A stretch of DNA of 5,710 bases from an uncultured Curtobacterium sp. Lineage in GTDB: Bacteria; Actinomycetota; Actinomycetes; Actinomycetales; Microbacteriaceae. Below are positions 1-5,529 of this stretch, piece by piece (position 1 is the first letter of the stretch; every line of letters begins with the position of its first letter). Position numbers and translations under genes: made by a program. Where the stretch lies: contig CAJYIG010000258.1 in NCBI GenBank assembly GCA_913774725.1, positions 1 through 5,710 of the forward strand, written 5' to 3'. Under the pieces are notes generated by a model. It saw only the letters and a program-made list of their open reading frames with translations. It did not search any database and was not told the origin of the DNA.

Positions 1-195
1 CGCCGTGCGGGAGGCCTTCGGCGCGGCGGACGAGTCCGCGGTGGTCACGACCGCGGCTGGACGGGTGTCCCCGACGCTCGCAGCAACCGATCCGACGACC
101 GCGCCGGCGGTTCCGACTCCCCCGAGCCAGACCACGGCTGCCACGGCGACCACGATCGTCGCCTTCGTCTTCGTCCTGAGCGCTGCCCACCGCAT
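1..195 (-). CDS. Secreted or membrane-anchored protein, N-terminal part only
   Basis: This gene starts with ATG at 195 and runs off the left edge, so only its first 65 codons are visible. A strong purine-rich ribosome binding site (GGAAGGGG) lies 8 nt upstream of the ATG and decides the start. The N-terminus has a basic stretch (Arg2, Arg7, Lys9, Lys11), then a hydrophobic segment at about residues 12-40 rich in Ala, Val and Gly (TIVVAVAAVVWLGGVGTAG). After it comes an Ala/Thr/Ser/Val-rich segment typical of an exported, flexible linker. This is a signal peptide or a signal anchor, so the mature part should lie outside the membrane. There is no lipobox Cys in the visible part and no recognisable domain. 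It is divergent from the DUF429 gene. The function is unknown; the export signal is seen directly. Confidence 0.72.
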   Translation of the reverse strand, partial: MRWAALRTKTKATIVVAVAAVVWLGGVGTAGAVVGSVAASVGDTRPAAVVTTADSSAAPKASRTA

Positions 196-410
196 GTCGT
201 CTGCCCCTTCCGGCGTTCCGACCAAGAGAATGACGACCTCTCACGATCGGTCGCGACCCCCACAACGGGGCGCCGCGTTGCTCGGACACGGCGCTCCTGT
301 CCCGCCGTCCGGCCCTCCCCCGTCCCGCCGAGCGGGCCAGATCTGTCACGCTCGACGCCCCCGACCGACGGAATGCACCCGCTCGGCGTCCCACGGCCGG
401 CGTTTCCTGC

Positions 411-466
411 CCGTTCGGCGTCGGCGGGCTGCCGTTCGGCGTCGGCGGAGGACCGCTCGGCGGCGG
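411..466. repeat. 21-bp tandem repeat, about 2.7 copies, upstream of the DUF429 gene
   Basis: The 17-base core CCGTTCGGCGTCGGCGG occurs exactly at 411-427 and 432-448. A diverged partial copy (CCGCTCGGCGGCGG) lies at 453-466, so the three copies are in 21-bp register. A further related piece (CCGCTCGGCGTC) starts at 369, which is two periods before 411, with a degenerate slot at 390. Twenty-one bp is two helical turns, so all copies face the same side of the DNA. The array ends about 50 bp before the likely DUF429 start. It may be a set of regulator sites or simply a slippage-derived repeat. Confidence 0.6.
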
Positions 467-504
467 TTGCGGAGGTCGTGGAGCGTCGACCGGGCGACTC
501 CGGG

Positions 505-510
505 CACGAT
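505..510 (+). promoter_or_regulatory. Possible -10 box for a leaderless DUF429 transcript
   Basis: CACGAT has the two most conserved -10 positions (A2 and T6) and lies 6 nt upstream of GTG 517. That spacing would place the transcription start on the GTG itself. The GGAGG at 511-515 is only one base from the GTG, too close for a normal ribosome binding site, which favours a leaderless reading. No convincing -35 box is visible. Confidence 0.35.
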
Positions 511-516
511 GGAGGG

Positions 517-1353
517 GTGACGGCGTACCTCGGGGTGGACCTGGCGTGGGGGCTCGGCAGCGACCGGAAGCCCGCCAACGAGACCGGACTCGTCGCGATG
601 GACGGCGACGGCACCATCACCGACGCCGGGTGGGCCCGCGGGGTCGACGCCGTGACGGACTGGATCACCGCACACCTCGGTCCCCGGACCCTGATCGCGG
701 TCGACGCCTCCCTCGTGGTGACGAACCCCACCGGCATCCGCGAGGCCGAACGGCAGGTCGGACAGCGCTACGGCCGGTGGAAGGTCGCGGCGAACCCGAC
801 GAACCTGGCCTCCGCGGCGAGCGCCGGTGCCCGGCTGCTCGACCGGCTGACGACGCTCGGCGTCGGGTACGTGTCCTCGACGGCGGCGATGCGGGAGCGC
901 ACCGGACCGGCGGCGTTCGAGTGCTACCCGTACACGACGCTCGTGGGCATCGAGGAGCTCGGCTACGACGAGGAACGTCCGCGGTACAAGCGCCTCGACC
1001 TGAAGCTCCCCGCCGCGGTCGCCCGGCAGCGGCGCGCCGAGGCCTTCGACGACCTCGTGCACCGACTGCGCACGACCCCGCTCGACCCGCCGCTGCTGCT
1101 CGATGCGCACCCGCTGACGGCCGGGCTCGCCGACCCCTCGGTGCTGCACGGACCGACGCACAAGCACCGGGAGGACCTGCTCGACGGCGCCCTGTGTGCG
1201 TGGACCGCCGCGTTCTGGGAGCGGCACGGCGACGGACGGGTGCAGGTGCTGGGAGGCGATCCGGGCCTCCCGTCCGACCCGCCGGACGAGGCGGGCCGCC
1301 ACCCCGTCGTGGTGGCGCCCGCCCGTGGGTCCCAGCGGCGGCCGCGCGGCTAG
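517..1353 (+). CDS. DUF429 family protein, predicted RNase-H-fold nuclease
   Basis: This 278-residue protein belongs to the DUF429 family, predicted from fold and conserved acids to be nucleases of the RNase H-like class; no substrate is established. The N-terminus YLGVDLAWG (Asp8) is the typical first beta strand of that fold. Further candidate catalytic acids are Asp63 in LIAVDASL, Glu135 in FECYPYT, and Asp220/Asp223 in KHREDLLDGALCAW (217-229). Length suits the family. GTG 517 is chosen because the domain begins immediately after it. The frame is open upstream to 373, but that extension is Arg/Ala-rich and unlike the family. The last 30 residues or so are Pro/Arg-rich and probably disordered. 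It is the first gene of a plus-strand run with a glycosyltransferase and a UDG-like gene. Its stop codon lies inside the next gene's -10-like box. Family assignment is fairly secure; activity is inferred. Confidence 0.85.
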   Translation: MTAYLGVDLAWGLGSDRKPANETGLVAMDGDGTITDAGWARGVDAVTDWITAHLGPRTLIAVDASLVVTNPTGIREAERQVGQRYGRWKVAANPTNLASAASAGARLLDRLTTLGVGYVSSTAAMRERTGPAAFECYPYTTLVGIEELGYDEERPRYKRLDLKLPAAVARQRRAEAFDDLVHRLRTTPLDPPLLLDAHPLTAGLADPSVLHGPTHKHREDLLDGALCAWTAAFWERHGDGRVQVLGGDPGLPSDPPDEAGRHPVVVAPARGSQRRPRG

Positions 1354-1356
1354 GCT
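1351..1356 (+). promoter_or_regulatory. -10 box TAGGCT for a leaderless glycosyltransferase transcript
   Basis: TAGGCT fits the actinobacterial TANNNT -10 consensus and lies exactly 7 nt before GTG 1364, so transcription would start at the start codon. No Shine-Dalgarno sequence sits in the 7-nt gap (CGACGCC). The first three bases are also the TAG stop of the DUF429 gene, so one gene's end serves as the next gene's promoter. Read-through from upstream is still possible. The -35 region shows no clear match. Confidence 0.55.
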
Positions 1357-1363
1357 CGACGCC

Positions 1364-2566
1364 GTGAGCACCACGACCGAACCCCTGCGCATCGGGCTGG
1401 TGTCGCTGCACACCTCCCCCGGCGACGAGCCCGGCTCCGGCGAGGTCGGCGGCATGAACGTCGTCGTCCGGCACCAGGCCGAGGCCCTGGCCGACCGCGG
1501 CCACCAGGTCGAGATCATCACGCGGCGCTCGTCGCCGACCCAGCCGGACAGCGTGTCGCTCGTGCCGGGCGTGTGCCTGCGGTTCCTGTCCGCCGGTCCC
1601 GCGGAGCCGGTGCCGAAGGGCGAGCACGACGCGTTCATCGAGCCGTTCCGGGCGGGTCTCGAGGAGCTCGGCCCGTACGACGTGCTGCACTCGCACCACT
1701 GGTTCTCCGGCGTGGCCGCGCTGCCCGTGGCCCGCGAGCGGGGCATCCCGCACGTGCAGTCCTTCCACTCCATCGCCGCCGAGTCGGACACACCGCTGTC
1801 CGAGGGCGAGCGCCCCGAGTCCGCCGGCCGTCCCGCGGGTGAGCGCATGCTGGCGCGCGAGTCCGACGCCGTGGTCGTGGTGTCGTCGGCCGAGGCGGCG
1901 ACCGTCCGCACCCGCCTGGGCGGGGACGAGTCGCGCACCTGGATCGTGCCGCCGGGCGTCGACGGGTCCGTCTTCCGCCCCGCCGGCGCGGGTGCGCGCC
2001 GCGCCGAGACGCCCTACGTCGTCGCGGCAGCACGTGTGCAGCCACTCAAGGGGCTCGACCTGGCGATCGAGGCGGTCGCGGGCATCGGCCGGGAGGCCCG
2101 CCCCACCCTCGTCATCGCGGGCGACGCCTCGAGCGAGGCGGGCGACTACGTGGACGAACTGCGTCGGCTCGCCGCCGCGCACGGCATCGCCGACCGCGTG
2201 ACGTTCGTCGGTCCGCAGTCGCGTGCCGACCTGGCCTTCCTGTTCCGTGGCGCAGCGGCGGTGCTCGTGCCGTCGCACTCGGAGACGTACGGACTCGTGG
2301 CGCTCGAGGGCTCCGCGTCCGGGGTGCCCGTCGTGGCCGCGGCTGCCGGTGGACTGCGCGAGGCCGTGGTCGACGGGGAGACCGGGGTCGTGCTCGAGTC
2401 GCGGGACCCGGGCGACTGGGCCGCCGAGATCGAGCGGATCCTGACCGACGACTCCTACGCCGCCGGGCTCGCCGCCGCAGGCCGTGAGCACGCCGAGCGA
2501 CTGAGCTGGGAGCGTTCGGCCGCAGGACTCGAGGACGTCTACCGCCGGGTGCTCGGACGCTCGTGA
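1364..2566 (+). CDS. GT4 family glycosyltransferase, MshA-like
   Basis: This 400-residue GT-B enzyme should move a sugar from a nucleotide donor to a small acceptor in the cytoplasm. The N-terminal domain carries the MshA-type signature SLHTSPGDEPGSGEVGGMN (residues 14-32) and LADRGHQVEIITR (42-54). The C-terminal donor domain has ARVQPLKG (Arg224, Lys229) and the EX7E motif from Glu307 (SETYGLVALEG) to Glu315. MshA makes the mycothiol precursor from UDP-GlcNAc and inositol 1-phosphate. By recalled alignment to Corynebacterium MshA, Asn32, Lys85 and Arg156 match acceptor-site residues, but Tyr110 is His112 and Thr134 is Ser136. The acceptor may therefore differ, and no symbol is given. GTG 1364 is set by the TAGGCT box and the start of the first beta strand. 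The frame is open further upstream, but that part is antisense-like filler overlapping DUF429. It overlaps the next gene by 4 nt. Confidence 0.85.
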   Translation: MSTTTEPLRIGLVSLHTSPGDEPGSGEVGGMNVVVRHQAEALADRGHQVEIITRRSSPTQPDSVSLVPGVCLRFLSAGPAEPVPKGEHDAFIEPFRAGLEELGPYDVLHSHHWFSGVAALPVARERGIPHVQSFHSIAAESDTPLSEGERPESAGRPAGERMLARESDAVVVVSSAEAATVRTRLGGDESRTWIVPPGVDGSVFRPAGAGARRAETPYVVAAARVQPLKGLDLAIEAVAGIGREARPTLVIAGDASSEAGDYVDELRRLAAAHGIADRVTFVGPQSRADLAFLFRGAAAVLVPSHSETYGLVALEGSASGVPVVAAAAGGLREAVVDGETGVVLESRDPGDWAAEIERILTDDSYAAGLAAAGREHAERLSWERSAAGLEDVYRRVLGRS

Positions 2567-2583
2567 CGGCGCTCGTGACGGCG
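2558..2583. repeat. 12-bp tandem duplication at the glycosyltransferase/UDG junction
   Basis: CGCTCGTGACGG occurs at 2558-2569 and again at 2570-2581, with two further matching bases. Each copy holds an in-frame GTG, at 2563 and 2575. The first copy also holds the glycosyltransferase stop. The UDG-like gene therefore has two possible start codons 12 nt apart, one overlapping the upstream gene and one just beyond it. Confidence 0.8.
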
Positions 2584-3201
2584 TTCGACCTCGACCCCTT
2601 CTGGGCCGCGCTCGACGCCGTCCCCGTGGCCGACGACGCCGAGGCGCTCTACGCGACCGACACCGCCGAGGGACGACTCCGCCGGGCGAACCTGTCCGCC
2701 TACCTCTCCCACGTCGGCGCCTCAGCCGACACCGTGCTCGTCGCCGAGGCCCCGGGCTGGCGCGGCATGACGAACACGGGCATCCCGTTCACGAGCATGC
2801 GGGAGCTCGGCACGCTCGGGTTCGACGTGCTCGTGCCGCCGGAGCCGACCGCGCCGTGGGAGGCCTCGTCGCGGGTCGTGCACGCGGCGCTGCAGGACTG
2901 GTCCGGGCCGCTCCCCCTGGCGTGGGCGATCTTCCCGCACCACCCGTTCGTCGCCGGCGACCGGCTGACGAACCGGACGCCGCGGCCGGCCGAGGTGCGC
3001 TCGGGTGCCCCGGTCGCGCTCGCGCTGCTCGAGGCACTGCGTGCGGTTCGTGGCTCCGGGCACCCGGTGCGGGTCGTCGCCGTCGGGAGGAAGGCGCAGG
3101 GTGCGCTCGCGCTGGCGGGGATCGACGCCGTGGCGGTGCGGCACCCGGCGCAGGGCGGCGCCGCGCAGTTCACGGAGCAGGTGCGGGCGCTGCGGCGGTA
3201 G
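2563..3201 (+). CDS. Uracil-DNA glycosylase superfamily protein
   Basis: The 212-residue product looks like a member of the uracil-DNA glycosylase superfamily, which removes damaged bases from DNA in base-excision repair. The first motif is VLVAEAPGWRGMTNTGIPFTS (58-78), the equivalent of the catalytic GEAPG-type loop. WAIFPHHPF (121-129) and the NRTPRPAEV segment (137-145) follow. VVAVGRKAQ (171-179) leads to the C-terminal loop RHPAQGG (193-199), corresponding to the HPS-type DNA-intercalating motif. No four-cysteine iron-sulfur pattern is present (the protein has no Cys), so it is not a classical family 4 or 5 enzyme. Start GTG 2563 overlaps the glycosyltransferase stop (GTGA), implying translational coupling; GTG 2575 is an alternative. 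The first 50 residues are poorly conserved-looking. Superfamily is fairly sure; the substrate is inferred. Confidence 0.78.
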   Translation: MTALVTAFDLDPFWAALDAVPVADDAEALYATDTAEGRLRRANLSAYLSHVGASADTVLVAEAPGWRGMTNTGIPFTSMRELGTLGFDVLVPPEPTAPWEASSRVVHAALQDWSGPLPLAWAIFPHHPFVAGDRLTNRTPRPAEVRSGAPVALALLEALRAVRGSGHPVRVVAVGRKAQGALALAGIDAVAVRHPAQGGAAQFTEQVRALRR

Positions 3202-3249
3202 TGCGGGGCGGCCGGGTCGATGGTGCGGGCGCTGCAGGCATCGTGCGAA

Positions 3250-3382
3250 TCAGGCGACGATCTCGCTGTCGTACGACGTCGGCGATGTCGTCCGAGCCCA
3301 CGCGGCGAGCAGCACACGGCTCAGGCGACGATCTCGCTGTCGTACGACGTCGGCGATGTCGTCCGCGCCCGCGCGGCGGGCA
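3250..3382. repeat. Duplicated dyad-rich extragenic element (REP-like), 71-bp period
   Basis: A 45-bp sequence at 3250-3294 is repeated without a mismatch at 3321-3365. Similarity continues with four or five changes for about 17 bp more, to 3311 and 3382. Each core can fold. GACGA (3327-3331) pairs with TCGTC (3359-3363) and TCGC (3334-3337) with GCGA (3353-3356), separated by a 2x2 internal loop. The terminal loop contains the palindrome TCGTACGA (3340-3347). It sits between the 3' ends of convergent genes, the usual place for REP-type elements. Possible roles are a bidirectional terminator, a protein-binding site or a mobile REP-like element. On the minus strand both copies end a short open frame at an identical TGA. 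Confidence 0.8.
3367..3381. terminator. GC-only hairpin between convergent genes, possible terminator
   Basis: GCCCGC and GCGGGC pair perfectly around the loop GCG. There is no T tract on either side, so classical intrinsic termination is not shown. High-GC actinobacteria often use such hairpins, and the position between convergent genes is suitable. The equivalent place in the first repeat copy (about 3296-3310) has two mismatched pairs, so the stem is not conserved between copies. Confidence 0.25.
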
Positions 3383-3413
3383 CCGCAGTCGCCCCCGTCC
3401 GGGCGCGCCGGCG

Positions 3414-3842
3414 TCAGGCCGAGCGGACCTCGACACCCTTCGCAGCGAGACGCTCGGTCACGTGCGCGGGCAGCGGTGCGGCGGCGTACACGGTCGTCAG
3501 CGCCGGGAGGTCGAGCACGTCGTCCCAGTTCTGCGGGTCGTACCGGTCGTCGGAACCGTCCCAGCCGGGGTGGACGTCCTGCAGCACCTCGAGGTCGGAG
3601 TCGACGGTGAGTTCCGTCACCAGCGCCAGGTGCGACGGCAGCAGGTCGAGGTCGTCGTAGTACTCGCGGGCACGGTCGTCCTGCCCCTCGACGTCGAGGT
3701 CCTCGCCGGCGTCCTCGTCCGCGTCACCGTCGTAGGGCTCGAGCACGTCGAGGTCGTAGCACAGGACGTCCAGCACGAGCAGCTTGGCGTTGAAGTCGGC
3801 GAACTCGACGGGTTCTTCGGTGATGTCGGCATCGTCGTACAT
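3414..3842 (-). CDS. Acidic hypothetical protein, resembles DUF6892
   Basis: The product has 142 residues, of which 40 are Asp or Glu and only 7 Lys or Arg. The N-terminal FNAKLLVLDVLCYD (17-30) leads into a strongly acidic, probably flexible stretch (38-66). Then come YYDDLDLLPSHLALVTEL (61-78) and VHPGWDGSDDRYDPQNWDDV (90-109), with LPALTTVY (112-119) after. The order KL.VLD.L.Y, WDG.DD and DV..LP.L matches my memory of the DUF6892 domain, of unknown function; this is recall, not a search. There is no signal peptide or membrane segment, so it is cytoplasmic. ATG 3842 is chosen because it lies 7 nt after a TACGCT box and the acidic, family-like sequence begins there. The frame is open upstream, but that would run antisense into the permease. 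It is divergent from the permease and convergent with the UDG-like gene. Confidence 0.78.
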   Translation of the reverse strand: MYDDADITEEPVEFADFNAKLLVLDVLCYDLDVLEPYDGDADEDAGEDLDVEGQDDRAREYYDDLDLLPSHLALVTELTVDSDLEVLQDVHPGWDGSDDRYDPQNWDDVLDLPALTTVYAAAPLPAHVTERLAAKGVEVRSA

Positions 3843-3849
3843 GTCCCGG

Positions 3850-3855
3850 AGCGTA
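3850..3855 (-). promoter_or_regulatory. -10 box TACGCT for a leaderless DUF6892-like transcript
   Basis: Read on the minus strand, TACGCT fits TANNNT and is followed by 7 nt (CCGGGAC) and then ATG 3842. This is the same geometry as the TAGGCT box before the glycosyltransferase. No normally spaced Shine-Dalgarno sequence is visible, which supports a leaderless message. A clear -35 box was not found. Confidence 0.5.
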
Positions 3856-3889
3856 GCGATCGGCACCCGAGAGCGGCCGCGTGATCCAG

Positions 3890-3905
3890 GCAACGTGCGT
3901 GTTGC
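3890..3905. promoter_or_regulatory. Inverted repeat GCAAC-N6-GTTGC, possible operator
   Basis: Perfect 5-bp arms flank GTGCGT in the 124-bp divergent region between the acidic-protein gene and the permease. The right arm overlaps TTGCAG (3902-3907), a -35-like sequence for the permease, although no well-spaced -10 partner is evident. A regulator bound here could affect either gene. The arms are short enough that chance cannot be excluded. Confidence 0.3.
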
Positions 3906-3966
3906 AGGCAGCGGCGATCTTCCTGTGAGAGTAGACAGAGTGCCATCCCTCGGGAAAGGCTGACGT

Positions 3967-5529
3967 ATGACCACCACCAAGTCGGACGTGACGCAGCAGG
4001 AGCAACCCACGCTGAAGCGCGTCATCGGCCCCAAGCTGCTGCTGCTCTTCATCGTCGGCGACATCCTCGGCACGGGTGTCTACGCGTTGACCGGTCAGGT
4101 CGCCGCAGAGGTCGGCGGTGCCGCGTGGCTCCCCTTCCTCATCGCGTTCGCGGTCGCCCTGCTCACCGCGTTCTCGTACCTGGAGCTCGTGACCAAGTAC
4201 CCGCAGACCGCGGGCGCCGCCCTCTACGTCCACAAGGCGTTCGGCATCCACTTCGTCACCTTCATCGTCACGTTCATCGTGATGTGCTCGGGCATCACGT
4301 CGGCGAGCACGGCGTCGCGGGCCTTCGCGGCGAACCTCGGCGCGGGCTTCGGTCTCGAGCTGCCGAACGGCGTCGTGATGCTCATCGCGATGGGCTTCAT
4401 GCTCGCGGTGATGGCGGTCAACTTCCGGGGTGTCAGCGAGAGCGTCAAGACGAACGTCGTGCTCACGCTGGTGGAGCTGTCCGGTCTCGTGATGGTGATC
4501 CTCATCGGGTTCTGGGCGATCGCCGGCGGCAACGCGGACTTCTCACGCGTGGTGATGTTCGACACCCCCGAGGACAAGACCCTGCTGCTGTCGGTGTCCA
4601 CCGCGACCTCCCTCGCGTTCTTCGCGATGGTCGGCTTCGAGGACTCGGTGAACATGGCCGAGGAGACCAAGGACCCGTCGAGGATCTTCCCGAAGGTGAT
4701 GCTCACCGGCCTGGGCATCACGGCCGTCATCTACGTGCTCGTGTCGATCTGCGCCGTCGCCGTCGTGCCGATCGGTGAGCTCGCCGGCAACGAGACCCCG
4801 CTCGTCACGGTCGTGCAGACCGCGGCACCGGACTTCCCCATCGCCGACCTGCTGCCGTTCATCTCGATGTTCGCGGTCGCCAACACGGCGCTGATCAACA
4901 TGATGATGGCGTCCCGACTGCTGTACGGCATGAGCAAGCAGGGCGTGCTGCCCGGGTTCCTGTCGCGGGTCTCGCCGGCCCGTCGCACCCCCTCGACCGC
5001 GATCGTCTTCACCACCCTCATCTCGCTCCTGCTCATCGGGTGGGTCTCGCTCGACCCGGACTCCCCCATCGTCGTGGTCCTCGGCGGGACGACGTCGCTG
5101 CTCCTGCTCTCGGTCTTCGCGGTCGTGAACCTGTCGGTGCTCGTGCTCCGTCGCGATCACGTCGGGCACGAGCACTTCCGGGCCGGCGTCGTGATCCCGG
5201 TGATCGGTGTCGTCACCTGTCTGTGGCTGGTGCTGCCGTTCTCGTCCGGTCGTGACCCGCAGCAGTACCAGATCGCCGGCGCGCTCCTCGGCCTCGGCGT
5301 CCTGCTCTGGCTCCTCACCTGGTTCACGCACGGGCGCAAGCAGACCGAGAAGGCGCCGACCGGCCTCGTCACCGAGCCGACCGCGGTCATCCGACCGGGG
5401 ACCGGACACCGGCACCACGAGGACGGGGACCACACCGAGCGCGTCGACGGCGTGGACGGCGCCGAGCGCATCGACGGTCACCGCAACGGCCAGCACGACC
5501 GGCGGCGTGACGACCGGCGGGACGGCTGA
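3967..5529 (+). CDS. APC superfamily amino acid permease with charged C-terminal tail
   Basis: This 520-residue inner-membrane transporter should import amino acids or related amines with a cation. About twelve hydrophobic helices lie between residues 22 and 453. The first has the unwound glycine motif GDILGTGVYALTG (31-43), which binds the substrate backbone in this fold. Helix 6 and the loop after it carry the family signature FFAMVGFEDSVNMAEETKDP (218-237), with RIFPK following. NMMMASRLLYGMSKQGVLPG (311-330) is the usual segment after helix 8. Start ATG 3967 is supported by GGGAAAGG at 3952-3959, 7 nt upstream. The tail after about residue 454 is cytoplasmic and unusual: residues 478-520 are dominated by His, Asp, Arg and Gly with no hydrophobic segment. 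It is divergent from the acidic-protein gene and overlaps a tiny downstream gene by one base. Family is sure; the substrate cannot be read from the sequence. Confidence 0.93.
   Translation: MTTTKSDVTQQEQPTLKRVIGPKLLLLFIVGDILGTGVYALTGQVAAEVGGAAWLPFLIAFAVALLTAFSYLELVTKYPQTAGAALYVHKAFGIHFVTFIVTFIVMCSGITSASTASRAFAANLGAGFGLELPNGVVMLIAMGFMLAVMAVNFRGVSESVKTNVVLTLVELSGLVMVILIGFWAIAGGNADFSRVVMFDTPEDKTLLLSVSTATSLAFFAMVGFEDSVNMAEETKDPSRIFPKVMLTGLGITAVIYVLVSICAVAVVPIGELAGNETPLVTVVQTAAPDFPIADLLPFISMFAVANTALINMMMASRLLYGMSKQGVLPGFLSRVSPARRTPSTAIVFTTLISLLLIGWVSLDPDSPIVVVLGGTTSLLLLSVFAVVNLSVLVLRRDHVGHEHFRAGVVIPVIGVVTCLWLVLPFSSGRDPQQYQIAGALLGLGVLLWLLTWFTHGRKQTEKAPTGLVTEPTAVIRPGTGHRHHEDGDHTERVDGVDGAERIDGHRNGQHDRRRDDRRDG

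Larger units (their letters stand above)
196..516. other. Divergent intergenic region with no gene
   Basis: These 321 bp separate two divergent genes. They hold the ribosome binding site of the minus-strand secreted protein at the left end, a 21-bp tandem repeat in the middle right, and a -10-like box at the right end. Open frames cross the region on both strands, but they lack a convincing start and continue into antisense of real genes, so no gene is called. No tRNA-like or other structured RNA was recognised. Confidence 0.6.

Noticed and set aside
373..516. Upstream extension of the DUF429 reading frame to ATG 373
   Set aside because: The extra 48 residues are low-complexity Arg/Ala/Ser, span the 21-bp repeat, and precede the natural first beta strand of the fold.
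346..1938. Long minus-strand open frames (up to 530 and 608 codons) opposite the DUF429 and glycosyltransferase genes
   Set aside because: They are Arg/Pro/Gly-rich shadows expected in high-GC DNA; the plus strand encodes recognisable families with proper motifs.
3180..3235. 14-base direct repeat GGTGCGGGCGCTGC at 3180-3193 and 3222-3235
   Set aside because: Short GC-rich match at a gene end with no structure or further copies; not enough to name an element or attachment site.
3250..3365. CRISPR array
   Set aside because: Only two copies, repeat longer than typical, the spacer-like part is itself partly repeated, and no cas genes are near.
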